Shown here: one piece after another, positions 45,274 through 53,926 of the stretch
Layout of the letters: each line of letters begins with the position of its first letter
Numbering within the stretch: position 1 is the stretch's first letter
DNA from: JBCCMQ01 sp039026235
GTDB taxonomy: Bacteria > Pseudomonadota > Alphaproteobacteria > Rhodobacterales > Rhodobacteraceae
DNA: 64,000 nucleotides
NCBI GenBank assembly: GCA_039026235.1
Contig: JBCCMQ010000004.1
Span: 178,019 to 242,018, forward strand
Direction of reading: 5' to 3'
Position numbers and translations under genes: made by a program
The notes under the pieces: generated by a model
The model's input: the letters and a program-made list of their open reading frames with translations, nothing else
What the model was told of the DNA's origin: nothing
The model's database searches: none

Positions 45274-46380
45274 ATGCTGGATATCTCGAAGATCGTCTGC
45301 GCCGCTTTGGCGGCAGCATCAATGTGTCTCTCTCAGGCCGCCTCTGCCTGCACAACGATCATCCTCACGGCGGAGGATGGCTCGAATGTCTGGGGCCGTA
45401 CGCTCGAATGGGGTGCGTTTGACATAAATTCGGAAGTCATGATCGTGCCGCGCGGGTATGAATTCGTCTCGGATCTTGGTGAGGGACGCGAAGGGTTCTC
45501 ATGGACGGCCAAGTATGGCGGTGTCGCCCTAAACGGATTTGACCAAGACTACTGGCTCGATGGCATGAACGAGGCGGGTCTCATGGTCGGGGCCAACTAT
45601 CACCCCGGCACGGCGGAATATCTCGATGTCGAAGACGCCACGCTGGAAGGCTCGATCGCGGCCATCGACATGGTGTCCTACATCGCCACGAATTTTGCCA
45701 CGGTCGATGAGGTGCGCGGGGGTATCTCGGACCTGCGGGTCGTATCCGTGATCGAGCCAACACTCGGATTTCCGCCACCGCTCCATATCATGGTAAGTGA
45801 CACGACCGGCGAGACAATTGTGATAGAGTTCTTGGAAGGTGAGACTGTTGTCTTTGAAGCGCCATTGCGCGTCATGACAAACTCGCCATCTTACGATTTC
45901 CACATGACGAACCTGCGAAACTACATCAATCTCTCACCTGTCGCTATTCCCACCCAGAAGATCGCGGACCTTGAGTTTGCCCCGCTCGGTGCAGGAAGCG
46001 GGATGATCGGTCTGCCGGGCGACAACACCCCGGTGTCCCGGTTTGTGCGCGCTGTTGCCGCGACACAGACTGCACGCCCAACGGAGACCGGCGACGAAAC
46101 CGTTTACGAGGTGTTCCGGATACTGGACAATTTCAATGTCCCGCTTGGCGCTGCGGAAGGCGACACACTTGGTGAAGGCGACGACAACATGCGGTCCGCG
46201 ACATTGTGGACAAACGCGATGGATAGCCAGAACATGAAGTTCTACTATCACACCATGCACAATCGCCGCGTTCGCATGCTCGATTTGAATGAGATTGACT
46301 TCGAAACGCTCGACGTTCTTACCAAGCTGCCGCTCGATAGGAGCGACGAACAAGACATTGAAGAAATCACGCTTAACTGA
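45274..46380 (+). CDS. Secreted Ntn hydrolase (choloylglycine hydrolase / linear amide C-N hydrolase family)
   Basis: A 368-residue exported enzyme. The signal peptide runs to Ala25; the next residue, Cys26 in ASA-CTTIILTAEDGSNVWG, becomes the N-terminal catalytic nucleophile, as required for this Ntn family. Family blocks GRTLEWGAF, NEAGLMVGANYHPG, VIEFLEGETVVFE and MTNSPSYDFHMTNL follow. Members hydrolyse linear amides: bile-salt conjugates, penicillin V or N-acyl homoserine lactones. In marine bacteria the last is the most plausible, which makes a quorum-quenching or signal-recycling role possible. AAGGA precedes ATG 45274. The gene sits exactly between GFA-like repeat copies B and C. Confidence 0.88.
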   Translation: MLDISKIVCAALAAASMCLSQAASACTTIILTAEDGSNVWGRTLEWGAFDINSEVMIVPRGYEFVSDLGEGREGFSWTAKYGGVALNGFDQDYWLDGMNEAGLMVGANYHPGTAEYLDVEDATLEGSIAAIDMVSYIATNFATVDEVRGGISDLRVVSVIEPTLGFPPPLHIMVSDTTGETIVIEFLEGETVVFEAPLRVMTNSPSYDFHMTNLRNYINLSPVAIPTQKIADLEFAPLGAGSGMIGLPGDNTPVSRFVRAVAATQTARPTETGDETVYEVFRILDNFNVPLGAAEGDTLGEGDDNMRSATLWTNAMDSQNMKFYYHTMHNRRVRMLDLNEIDFETLDVLTKLPLDRSDEQDIEEITLN

Positions 46381-46496
46381 GTTACAATCGTCAAGAGTTT
46401 CAATCTCAATACGGTTGGGTTTATCCCAGGCGGTTGTCGCGGCGGTGGACAACTCTCATGTTGAACTCCGTATACTGAGAGAATGTCAGTTTTGTC

Positions 46497-46730
46497 CGAA
46501 AAGCCGAACCTTTCCAACCGGACCCGGCCCTGTCCTGTCAGCGCCCGGCGCGGTACGCTTGCCCGGATGCCGACTGAAGACCACTGCGTGCACATCATCA
46601 ACTGACGCTGTTATCACGGCCCCCGCCCGCGCGGGGCCCGGGGCGGCAGGCTTTCTGACTACGGCGACGCGCGCCACCGACCTCGGTGCCATGGGTGCTG
46701 CTTCGAAGGGCGGCTTTGAGCCCAGATTGC
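46497..46730 (+). repeat. Degenerate GFA-like dispersed repeat, copy C
   Basis: A 234-base stretch sharing GGTACGCT, CCGGATGCCGACTGAAGA (46563-46580) and GGTGCTGCTTCGAAG then GCTTTGAGCCCAGA (to 46728) with copy A. No open gene. It lies between the Ntn hydrolase and the LysR gene, in direct orientation with A and B. Confidence 0.72.
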
Positions 46731-46761
46731 AAGTTGGTGCACGAAGCACGCACGGCAGCTT

Positions 46762-47679
46762 TCAGGAAACTACCATGTCTGCGCGATGCGCGAATGCCTC
46801 AACCAAATGATGCACGAAGGCAGTAAGTTTCTTCGGTGCGAAGCGTTTGGATGGATAGACGGCATAGAGACCCCGCGATTGGATCGCAGTCTCGGGAAGG
46901 AGGACACGTAGTTTTCCCGCCTTGACAAGAGGCAGTGCCACGTTGCTGCCAACTTGGGTGATGCCCATGCCGAGTGCAGCGGCACGGGCCGCGCTTGCTG
47001 GGTCATTCATGATCGCGGTTGGCGCAATCTCAACCCGTCGCGTCTCACCAGGCTTCGAGCCTGTGAACTCCCACGCAAACACCCGTTGCGAAGGCGTCGA
47101 CCGCATTCCAATCAGACGGTGACCGTTCAGGTCCTCTATGGACTGCGGCGACCCATGGCGGTCGAGGTAGTCGGGGCACGCACAGACCAGCGGCGTCACC
47201 GGGACGAGAAGGCGGGCGATGTAATCGCTGTTGGGAAGGATGCCGCCTCGGATCGCGAGATCGAAATTTTCGGCCACGAGGTCCACAAAACCATCAGAGA
47301 GCGAAAGTTCTATCTCAAGCTCTGGATGCTCGGCCTGGAACGACGCGATGAGCGGTAGGATTTCATCGCGGCCGAAGGCGGTTGTCGATGTGATCCGTAG
47401 CCGTCCCTGAAAGGCTTCGCGTTCCTGTTGAATTTCCGTCGCCGCTGTTTCCAGTGCCTCGACTGCTGGCGCACAACGTTGCAGAAACCGTTGGCCTTCC
47501 GGGGTAAGCTTCACCTGCCGTGTGGTGCGGGTAAAGAGCCGCGTTTCTAGCTGATCTTCGAGCGACTTAATGTTCTGGCTGACGGCACCGGGGCTGACGC
47601 GCAGCGCTTTGGCCGCGGCGGAAAAGCTCTCGCGGCGAGCAGCTTGGATGAAGGTCTCGATGAGGCGCAGGTCAATCAT
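46762..47679 (-). CDS. LysR family transcriptional regulator
   Basis: A 305-residue LysR-type regulator. The winged helix is at residues 1-60 (FIQAARRESFSAAAKALRVS, SQNIKSLEDQLETRLFTR). The substrate-binding domain begins near residue 90 (GRLRITSTTAFGRDEI, LVAENFDLAIRGG). It is divergent from a DUF2798 gene and an aldo/keto reductase gene with about 100 bases between, the usual layout for a LysR controlling its neighbours. The co-inducer is not readable. Close relatives occur with aldo/keto reductases in many proteobacteria. Confidence 0.92.
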   Translation of the reverse strand: MIDLRLIETFIQAARRESFSAAAKALRVSPGAVSQNIKSLEDQLETRLFTRTTRQVKLTPEGQRFLQRCAPAVEALETAATEIQQEREAFQGRLRITSTTAFGRDEILPLIASFQAEHPELEIELSLSDGFVDLVAENFDLAIRGGILPNSDYIARLLVPVTPLVCACPDYLDRHGSPQSIEDLNGHRLIGMRSTPSQRVFAWEFTGSKPGETRRVEIAPTAIMNDPASAARAAALGMGITQVGSNVALPLVKAGKLRVLLPETAIQSRGLYAVYPSKRFAPKKLTAFVHHLVEAFAHRADMVVS

Positions 47680-47779
47680 CGCTTATTATGCAGCCAGACT
47701 AATAAGTGATGTCAATACTGGCTATATTCTAAATCGCCGACTGACCCTGCATCTTCCTCTCACCAACCAGGAGACGACG

Positions 47780-48025
47780 ATGCACCTCGCAGCCGAACAT
47801 CTGAAGATCCCAGCACGGTTCGCGCCGGTTCTGTTCGCTTTCATCATGTCAGCCACACTCGGTGGCGTTTTGTCTGCGATCATCACTGCGTTAAACACCG
47901 GTTTCTCAGACGGGTATCCGACCCGTTGGTTACACGCCTATGCCCTCGCTTTCTCTCTCGCCTTCCCAAGCGTGACCTTAGTTGCTCCGGTTGTCCGGCG
48001 CTTTGTGGATCGCCACACATTCTGA
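47780..48025 (+). CDS. DUF2798 family small membrane protein
   Basis: An 81-residue protein with two membrane helices: FAPVLFAFIMSATLGGVLSA and a second in YALAFSLAFPSVTLVAPVVR. This matches DUF2798, a family of short two-helix proteins of unknown function often linked to LysR regulators and reductases. GGAG lies 7 bases before ATG 47780; the longer frame to 47570 overlaps the LysR gene and is not used. It is followed at once by the aldo/keto reductase, so both are probably under the LysR gene's control. Confidence 0.82.
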   Translation: MHLAAEHLKIPARFAPVLFAFIMSATLGGVLSAIITALNTGFSDGYPTRWLHAYALAFSLAFPSVTLVAPVVRRFVDRHTF

Positions 48026-48039
48026 ATTGGAGACACCCC

Positions 48040-48846
48040 ATGAATGCCCAAACCAACATCACGCCCCACACCTTTGCCCTTGGCGGCGACCTACACGTCA
48101 ATCGTATGGGCTACGGCGCCATGCGCCTGACCGACCAGCCCGCGAACTTCGGCCCCTATCCCGATTGGGAACAGGGCAAACGACTTCTGCGTCGGGCTGC
48201 CGAACTCGGTGTCAACTTTTTCGACACAGCGCGAGCCTACGGCCCGCAATGGAACGAAAAACTGCTCGGTGAAGCCCTCGAAGGGCTTCCGAACATCGTC
48301 TTCGCCACCAAGGGTGGCATCGACAAGCTCTCACCCACCGAGATGGTCAAGGACGCAAGCCCCGAGGTGCTGAGCGCGCAAGTCGATGACGCACTTAAAA
48401 ACCTGCGTGTCGAACAGATCGGGCTGTTCCAACTTCATTGGGTCGATCCCAACACGCCGATTGAAGTATCCATTGAAGCGCTCGCAAAAGCGCGGGACGC
48501 TGGGAAGATCGCGCATATCGGTGTGTCGAACGTCTCCGTTGAACAGCTTCGCGCCGCGCAGTCAGTGGCCTCCATCGCATCTGTCCAGAACCGCTACAAC
48601 ATTCTCGAACTTGATCAGGATGCCATGATCGACCTCACCGCGCGCGAAGGCATTGCCTTCATCCCCTACGGCCCGCTCGGCGCGCATCCGATGCGGAAAG
48701 GCTCGCCGCTCGCGGCTCAGGCCGGGTCAGAACAGCGCACGGGCGCACAGACAGCGCTACGGGTGCTCTTGGATCGATCGCCAAACACGGTCCTTATCCC
48801 CGGAACAACATCCATCAAACACCTTGAAGAAAACATGCAAGCATAA
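48040..48846 (+). CDS. Aldo/keto reductase
   Basis: A 268-residue NADPH-dependent reductase with the TIM-barrel layout. Catalytic residues appear in order: Asp and Tyr in NFFDTARAYG, Lys in IVFATKGG, His in LFQLHWVDP. The cofactor pocket reads IPGTTSIKHLEENM near the C-terminus. It reduces aldehydes or ketones in the cytoplasm; the substrate is unknown. GGAG lies 7 bases before ATG 48040. It forms a unit with the DUF2798 gene 15 bases upstream and is divergent from the LysR regulator. Confidence 0.93.
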   Translation: MNAQTNITPHTFALGGDLHVNRMGYGAMRLTDQPANFGPYPDWEQGKRLLRRAAELGVNFFDTARAYGPQWNEKLLGEALEGLPNIVFATKGGIDKLSPTEMVKDASPEVLSAQVDDALKNLRVEQIGLFQLHWVDPNTPIEVSIEALAKARDAGKIAHIGVSNVSVEQLRAAQSVASIASVQNRYNILELDQDAMIDLTAREGIAFIPYGPLGAHPMRKGSPLAAQAGSEQRTGAQTALRVLLDRSPNTVLIPGTTSIKHLEENMQA

Positions 48847-49096
48847 GCCCTGCCTGAAGCGGGCTTAGACATTAGACTTCCCGCACTCACACTGGCGGCT
48901 GCTCTATGGGTGGCCGCGTCTAAATTGCGAAAGCTGACGTTGGGGCGATCAAAGCGAAAGGCAGCTCCGTCCGCATACCGGACCCATTCCATTCAAACCC
49001 GGATCGTGTCCGCGCCGCGGAGCGCCGGCCCATGGGCCGAACGGCAACTACGCCAAGGGCACGCCCAACGGAAGCCGTTATTGCGGCTCGCGGACG

Positions 49097-49489
49097 TTGC
49101 GCGCCGGGGCAGTGCCCCAGACGGTGGCCTATTGCCACTGTGCCGATTGCCGGCGTGTCACCGGGGCGCCGGTTGCGGCCTTTGCGGCCTTCGCCACAGA
49201 CGATGTCGTGTTCAGCCCTGACAACGGGCCGTCGGTATCATGGGCATCGGGAGTGACGCGTCATTTCTGCCCGGACTGCGGATCTCCTCTTGCCGGTTTC
49301 TACGACTATCTGCCGGGACAGGTCTTTGTCCCCATCGGTCTTCTGGATCAGGCGGACCGGCTGCGCCCGGAGCTTCACGCCCATGACGGCGCGCGGCTTG
49401 ACTGGCTGTGTATCGAGGATGATCTCGAACGGACCCACGGCAGCTCGCGCGCCGCCCTGACCGCCGCCGGCCGGCGCGACCGCCGCTAA
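49097..49489 (+). CDS. GFA family protein (glutathione-dependent formaldehyde-activating-like), start unclear
   Basis: A GFA-fold zinc protein frame of at least 130 residues. The metal-binding CHCADCRRVTG and HFCPDCGSPLAG motifs are intact. The usual N-terminal CxC motif is degraded: just upstream in frame the sequence reads GSRYCGSRTLRA, where the first Cys is now Arg or Tyr. The frame is open from 48938, but between there and 49097 no ATG or GTG exists in frame. The only conventional start, a TTG at 49097, would delete the CxC region. So this may be a decaying gene, or one with a rare start. It resembles repeat copies A-C. Activity on formaldehyde adducts is doubtful. Confidence 0.6.
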   Translation: MRAGAVPQTVAYCHCADCRRVTGAPVAAFAAFATDDVVFSPDNGPSVSWASGVTRHFCPDCGSPLAGFYDYLPGQVFVPIGLLDQADRLRPELHAHDGARLDWLCIEDDLERTHGSSRAALTAAGRRDRR

Positions 49490-49570
49490 TCCATCCACCC
49501 CGGCATCTGCCGCTTGCCGCGTCCCAAGGATGCCACTAGAACCTCTTTGTTTTCGGCCACGGGGATCCCC

Positions 49571-51082
49571 ATGCTTGATCTGACCTATGACACGCCCAAA
49601 CCCAAGGTGATCCAGGGTGCCCGCCATGACTGGGAGCTTGTGATCGGCATGGAGGTGCATGCCCAGGTCAGCACCAACGCCAAGCTCTTCTCCGGCGCCT
49701 CCACCCAATTCGGGTCTGAACCCAACGCCAATGTGGCCTTCGTCGATGCGGGCATGCCCGGCATGCTGCCGGTGATCAACGCGGAATGCGTGGCCCAGGC
49801 GGTGCGCACCGGGTTGGGGCTGAAGGCCGAAATCCATCTGAATTCCGCCTTCGACCGCAAGAACTATTTCTACCCCGACCTGCCCCAGGGCTATCAGATC
49901 AGCCAGCTCTACCACCCCATCGTGGGCGAAGGCGAAGTGCTGGTGGAAATGGGCTCGGGCGTCGCCCGGCTGGTGCGGATCGAGCGTATCCACCTGGAAC
50001 AGGACGCGGGCAAGTCGATCCACGACATGGACCCGCATATGTCCTTCGTCGATCTCAACCGCACCGGCGTGGCGCTGATGGAAATCGTCAGCCGCCCCGA
50101 CATCCGTGGCCCCGAAGAGGCCGCCGCCTATCTCGCCAAGCTGCGCCAGATCATGCAGTACCTCGGCACCTGCGACGGCAACATGCAGAACGGCAACCTG
50201 CGGGCGGACGTCAACGTCTCGGTCTGCCGCCCCGGCCAGTACGAGAAGTATCAGGAGAGCCAGGATTTTTCCCATCTCGGCACGCGGTGCGAGATCAAGA
50301 ACATGAACTCCATGCGCTTCATCCAGCAGGCCATCGACTATGAGGCCCGCCGCCAGATCGCCATTCTGGAAGACGGCGGCAGCATCGATCAGGAAACGCG
50401 GCTCTATGATCCCGACAAAGGCGAGACGCGCTCCATGCGCTCGAAGGAAGAGGCGCACGACTACCGCTACTTCCCCGATCCCGACCTTCTGCCCTTGGAG
50501 ATCGAACAGGGCTGGGTCGACGACATCGCCGCCGCCCTGCCCGAATTGCCCGACGCCAAGAAGGCGCGCTTTATGGCGGATTTCGGCCTGACCGACTATG
50601 ACGCCTCGGTTCTGACGGCGGAGGTCGACGCCGCCGCCTATTTCGAGGCTGTCGCTGAAGGCCGTGACGGCAAGCTTGCCGCCAACTGGGTCATCAATGA
50701 GCTCTTCGGGCGGCTAAAGAAAGAAGACCACGAGATCGCCGACAGCCCGGTCAGCCCGGCGCAACTGGGCGGCATCGTCGATCTGATCAAATCCGGCGAC
50801 ATCTCGGGCAAGATCGCCAAGGACCTCTTCGAGATCGTCTACACCGAAGGCGGCGACCCGGTAGAGATCGTCGCGGCGCGCGGCATGAAGCAGGTCACCG
50901 ACACCGGCGCCATCGAGGCGGCCGTTGACCAGATCATCGCGGAAAACCCCGCGCAGGTGGAAAAGGCCAAGGTGAACCCCAAACTCGCCGGCTGGTTCGT
51001 GGGCCAGGTGATGAAGGCTACGGGCGGGAAGGCGAACCCAAAAACCGTTAACGAGCTGGTGGCGAAGAAACTCGCCCTCTGA
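49571..51082 (+). CDS. gatB: Asp-tRNA(Asn)/Glu-tRNA(Gln) amidotransferase subunit B
   Basis: A 503-residue GatB. Diagnostic stretches are WELVIGMEVHAQVSTNAKLF, FYPDLPQGYQISQLYHPI, NGNLRADVNVSVC and CEIKNMNSMRFIQQAIDYE; the C-terminal YqeY-like tail domain follows (VSPAQLGGIVDLIKSGDIS). With GatA and GatC it amidates misacylated Glu-tRNA(Gln) or Asp-tRNA(Asn). ATG 49571 gives MLDLTYDTPKPKVIQG, as in relatives. The gene stands alone on the conserved backbone and marks the end of the accessory region. gatA and gatC are elsewhere. Confidence 0.97.
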   Translation: MLDLTYDTPKPKVIQGARHDWELVIGMEVHAQVSTNAKLFSGASTQFGSEPNANVAFVDAGMPGMLPVINAECVAQAVRTGLGLKAEIHLNSAFDRKNYFYPDLPQGYQISQLYHPIVGEGEVLVEMGSGVARLVRIERIHLEQDAGKSIHDMDPHMSFVDLNRTGVALMEIVSRPDIRGPEEAAAYLAKLRQIMQYLGTCDGNMQNGNLRADVNVSVCRPGQYEKYQESQDFSHLGTRCEIKNMNSMRFIQQAIDYEARRQIAILEDGGSIDQETRLYDPDKGETRSMRSKEEAHDYRYFPDPDLLPLEIEQGWVDDIAAALPELPDAKKARFMADFGLTDYDASVLTAEVDAAAYFEAVAEGRDGKLAANWVINELFGRLKKEDHEIADSPVSPAQLGGIVDLIKSGDISGKIAKDLFEIVYTEGGDPVEIVAARGMKQVTDTGAIEAAVDQIIAENPAQVEKAKVNPKLAGWFVGQVMKATGGKANPKTVNELVAKKLAL

Positions 51083-51480
51083 CGGTCTTTCGGGTTCAGT
51101 GCTCGAAAGCGGTTAGCGCCAGCCAACTGCGGGCGCGCCCTGGATGAATAGTGCCGCCCAAAACCCACCCATCTCGCCGGGTGTGAAACACCGAGCGGCG
51201 CCCGACTGACGGCGATTGCAGGCAATCGCCTGTCGTCAGTGCATCGCACTGCGATGCACGAGAGACCCGCCCCCCAAGGGCGGGGGCGAAACCGCCCCCA
51301 CCCCCGGGCCGGGCGCGAACCTCGGTTAGTGCGACCGCACAGCCAGCCCGGCATAGAAAACCGTCGCCACCTGCTGGACTGTGTCCGCATCCGCGCCGAG
51401 GCATTTCGCCAACGACGCCCCCTTGACCAACGCCCCTCAACCCGTACGCTGCCCCCATAGGTTGAGGGGATTTCAGTACT
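51083..51480. other. Gene-free gap between gatB and TPR gene, with palindromes
   Basis: About 400 bases with no believable gene. It carries two adjacent palindromic structures and a C-rich stretch (51265-51305, CCGCCCCCC / GGGCGGGGGCG), described separately. It has the look of a variable spot beside a housekeeping gene. Confidence 0.6.
51205..51259. repeat. Two adjacent palindromes (REP-like)
   Basis: First, ACTGACGGCGATTGC (51205-51219) faces CAATCGC then GTCAGT (51223-51240) with a 4-base bulge. Second, GTGCATCGCA (51239-51248) and TGCGATGCAC (51250-51259) are perfect inverted copies around one base. The two share an overlap and resemble a small extragenic palindromic element. Confidence 0.7.
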
Positions 51481-53571
51481 TTGGGCAGCATTCGCGAAGC
51501 CATCCGGCTGATCACGATCTGGGGCGGCGCCGCGTCCAAAGGAGACGCACTGTCCATCCTGGGCGCGGGCGCCAAAACCTACGACAGCCTGTCCGCACTA
51601 TGGGGCCAAACCCCGCCGTCGCTCCAATCACTCGCCGAGGACCTTGAGACCGCCGCCCAAGACATCCTCGCCGCCTACCCCGACACGCCACCGGATGCCG
51701 AGGTGCACTACGCCCAAATGCTGGAAATCGGCCTGCCCGACCCGCAAAGCATGGCCGCCCTAAACCTCGACGGCGCGCGCATGGCCCAAGATATGCTGGA
51801 GCGCATCCGAAACGCATCTCATGCCGAGGCGGCACACACGCGCGACGCCATGCCGGACCTCTTCCTGAAGATCACCGCGCCCCTGCTCGACGGCCTCGTC
51901 ACCCACCGGAGTGTGTTCGACGAGTTAAAGCCGCACGCGATCCGCCGCTTGTTGGACATCACTGAAGAGACCTACCGAGAACTTAAAGAAAAATATGGCA
52001 CGCTTGCGAAGTCGCTGGAGGACCTACGCAGCCTCCGGCGCCGCGATCTTGAGTTCATTGCCGCCAAGTTCCGCCTGGACGTTCAGAGCGGCGCTACCGA
52101 GGACTCGCTGATCCGGGAAATCGGCGCTGTCGCCGATGACTATCTGGCGCGCCGGAAATCTGACGTGCGGACGTCCGAACGCAATCCACAGATCGCGGAT
52201 CTTAAGGCACAGGCGCGCGCGGCGCGCGACGATCTCGATTTTGTTATGGCGGATCAGTTTCTCGCCAAAGCCACTGTGGTCGAAGAAGAGATCGTTGCGG
52301 AAACTCAGAAGAGAGTAAAGGCCGCGCAGGAGACTGCATTGGCAGCAATCCAGGATCTTGCGCAAACCTACGAAGAACGGGGCGACAATGCACTCGACGC
52401 CAATCGGGCAGATGAAGCGTTTCGCCATTTCAGTGCGGCGGCAGACTGCTTTGTCAGCTTTGATCAGGTCGAGCCGGCTCGACGCAGATCCCGCTATCAA
52501 AACAACCTATGGGAGCATGCACTGCGCTACGGAGGGCCTGGATTTGCACTGATGGAGGAAATGGTGCGCGCGGCACTTTCATCTTTCAGCCCCGAGATGG
52601 AGCCTAGGCTCTACGGGTGGCTCAATATCAACCTGGGCAACGCGCTTCAGCGGAGAGGCGCTAACGTCGGTGGGCCAGAGGGCGCAAGGTTGTTCGATGA
52701 AGCGGTTCATCATTTCCGTCTCGCCGCGAATTGGTTCCCCCAAAGCGATCACCCGGCGGACTGGGCCATGATGCAAATGAACCTTGGAAACGCGTTTGGG
52801 GTGGAGGGGCTCCGAACGGCCGGCCCGAAGGGCGCTGCGCTATTTTCCGAAGCGATCAACGCCTACCAAGCCGCTCTGACTTTCTTTTCCGAAGCCGACC
52901 ATCCAGCGGACTGGGCCAAAACCCAAGTTAATCTGGCGAACGTGCTCCAGACCCAAGGCTCCCGCACCGCCGGGCCCGAAGGCGCGGCGCTCCTCTCCGA
53001 GGCCGTAGCCGCCTACCGCGCCGCCCTGACCGTTTTCACCGAAGCCGACCATCCGGTGGACTGGGCCGGGGCCCAAATGAACCTTGGTAGCGCCGTCAAC
53101 TACCTTGGCGTTCGAACCTCAGGTCCCACGGGCACAGCTCTCTTATCAGAGGCCATCACAGCCTATCGCGCCGCCCTGACCGTCTACACGAAAGCCGACC
53201 ATCGGTTGAATTGGGCCGCAATCCAGATGAACCTCGGCGCCGCATTCAACTACAAGGGCGCCCGCACCGCCGGACCTAAGGGTGCCGCGCTCCTATCCGA
53301 GGCTCTTGAGGCCTATGACGCTGCACTGACCGTCCGCACCGAAGCAGAATATCCGATGGAATGGGCAAGAACGTTGGACAACCTCGCCGCCGCCGAAGAG
53401 GCCATCGCCGATCACGACACAACGACTAACCCCCGACAATATCTGCAGGCGGCGTTGACCCACGTGACCGCTGCGCTCACGGTTTTCGACTATGAATACA
53501 CAAGCTTCAATCACGACAGGGCCACCCGTCTGCGCGACCGCATCCAGGCCCGGCTCGACGCGCTGGAGTGA
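51481..53571 (+). CDS. Large TPR-repeat protein of unknown function
   Basis: A 696-residue soluble protein. Residues 1-230 are helical with an acidic composition; 130-330 include likely coiled coil (YRELKEKYGTLAKSLEDLRS, AETQKRVKAAQETALAAIQD). From about residue 390 to 640, five units of about 50 residues repeat, each with the core HPADWA..Q.NLG and AGP.GAALLSEA..AY.AALT. These are the TPR type often seen next to CHAT, NACHT or signalling domains, but no such effector domain is visible here. The start is a TTG at 51481. The gene lies alone after gatB, next to palindromes, in a slot that looks variable. I do not assign a function. Confidence 0.75.
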   Translation: MGSIREAIRLITIWGGAASKGDALSILGAGAKTYDSLSALWGQTPPSLQSLAEDLETAAQDILAAYPDTPPDAEVHYAQMLEIGLPDPQSMAALNLDGARMAQDMLERIRNASHAEAAHTRDAMPDLFLKITAPLLDGLVTHRSVFDELKPHAIRRLLDITEETYRELKEKYGTLAKSLEDLRSLRRRDLEFIAAKFRLDVQSGATEDSLIREIGAVADDYLARRKSDVRTSERNPQIADLKAQARAARDDLDFVMADQFLAKATVVEEEIVAETQKRVKAAQETALAAIQDLAQTYEERGDNALDANRADEAFRHFSAAADCFVSFDQVEPARRRSRYQNNLWEHALRYGGPGFALMEEMVRAALSSFSPEMEPRLYGWLNINLGNALQRRGANVGGPEGARLFDEAVHHFRLAANWFPQSDHPADWAMMQMNLGNAFGVEGLRTAGPKGAALFSEAINAYQAALTFFSEADHPADWAKTQVNLANVLQTQGSRTAGPEGAALLSEAVAAYRAALTVFTEADHPVDWAGAQMNLGSAVNYLGVRTSGPTGTALLSEAITAYRAALTVYTKADHRLNWAAIQMNLGAAFNYKGARTAGPKGAALLSEALEAYDAALTVRTEAEYPMEWARTLDNLAAAEEAIADHDTTTNPRQYLQAALTHVTAALTVFDYEYTSFNHDRATRLRDRIQARLDALE

Positions 53572-53881
53572 GCCCCGCCAGCGCCGCAACGCGCGCTCTG
53601 TTCGCCGCTTCCTAACCCGCCTGCATTACATATCCGTCCCGAAGCTTCCGCGTGGGATCCGGCCTTTCACCCCGGCGCCTGCGTGTCCTTGCGACTTTTC
53701 CGGCCAGCGCGTTCTGACACTTCGCGCCGGTCTGTCCACAGCGCATCAGGCCCGTTCGAGCCGGACAGGGGCACCGCGCCCCCGGGCACCGCAACCGGCG
53801 GCGCCGCCAATTCATTGCCACTGCCCGCATTCCGGGCTTCGGACCATCGGGTCCGGCGAAAACCCTGACCCCCAAACGAAA
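53572..53881. other. Gene-free gap, TPR gene to VPLPA terminator
   Basis: About 310 GC-rich bases with no believable frame. Nothing distinctive seen beyond the terminator that follows at 53882. Confidence 0.4.
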
Positions 53882-53904
53882 ACGGCGGCCCCGAAGGCCG
53901 CCGT
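53882..53904 (-). terminator. Intrinsic terminator of the second VPLPA gene
   Basis: The stem ACGGCGGCC / GGCCGCCGT with a 5-base loop is followed on the minus strand by a TTTTCGTTT tail. It sits 22 bases past the stop codon of the leftward gene. Confidence 0.85.
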
Positions 53905-53926
53905 CCGTATCCCTATGGTCGGTCGC

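Noticed and set aside
49238..50458. 406-codon minus-strand frame over gatB
   Set aside because: Antisense of gatB with low-complexity composition.
51481..53571. TPR protein as a complete defence system of the CHAT or NACHT type
   Set aside because: The repeats fit those families, but no caspase-like, NTPase, TIR or nuclease motif is visible and no partner gene is adjacent.
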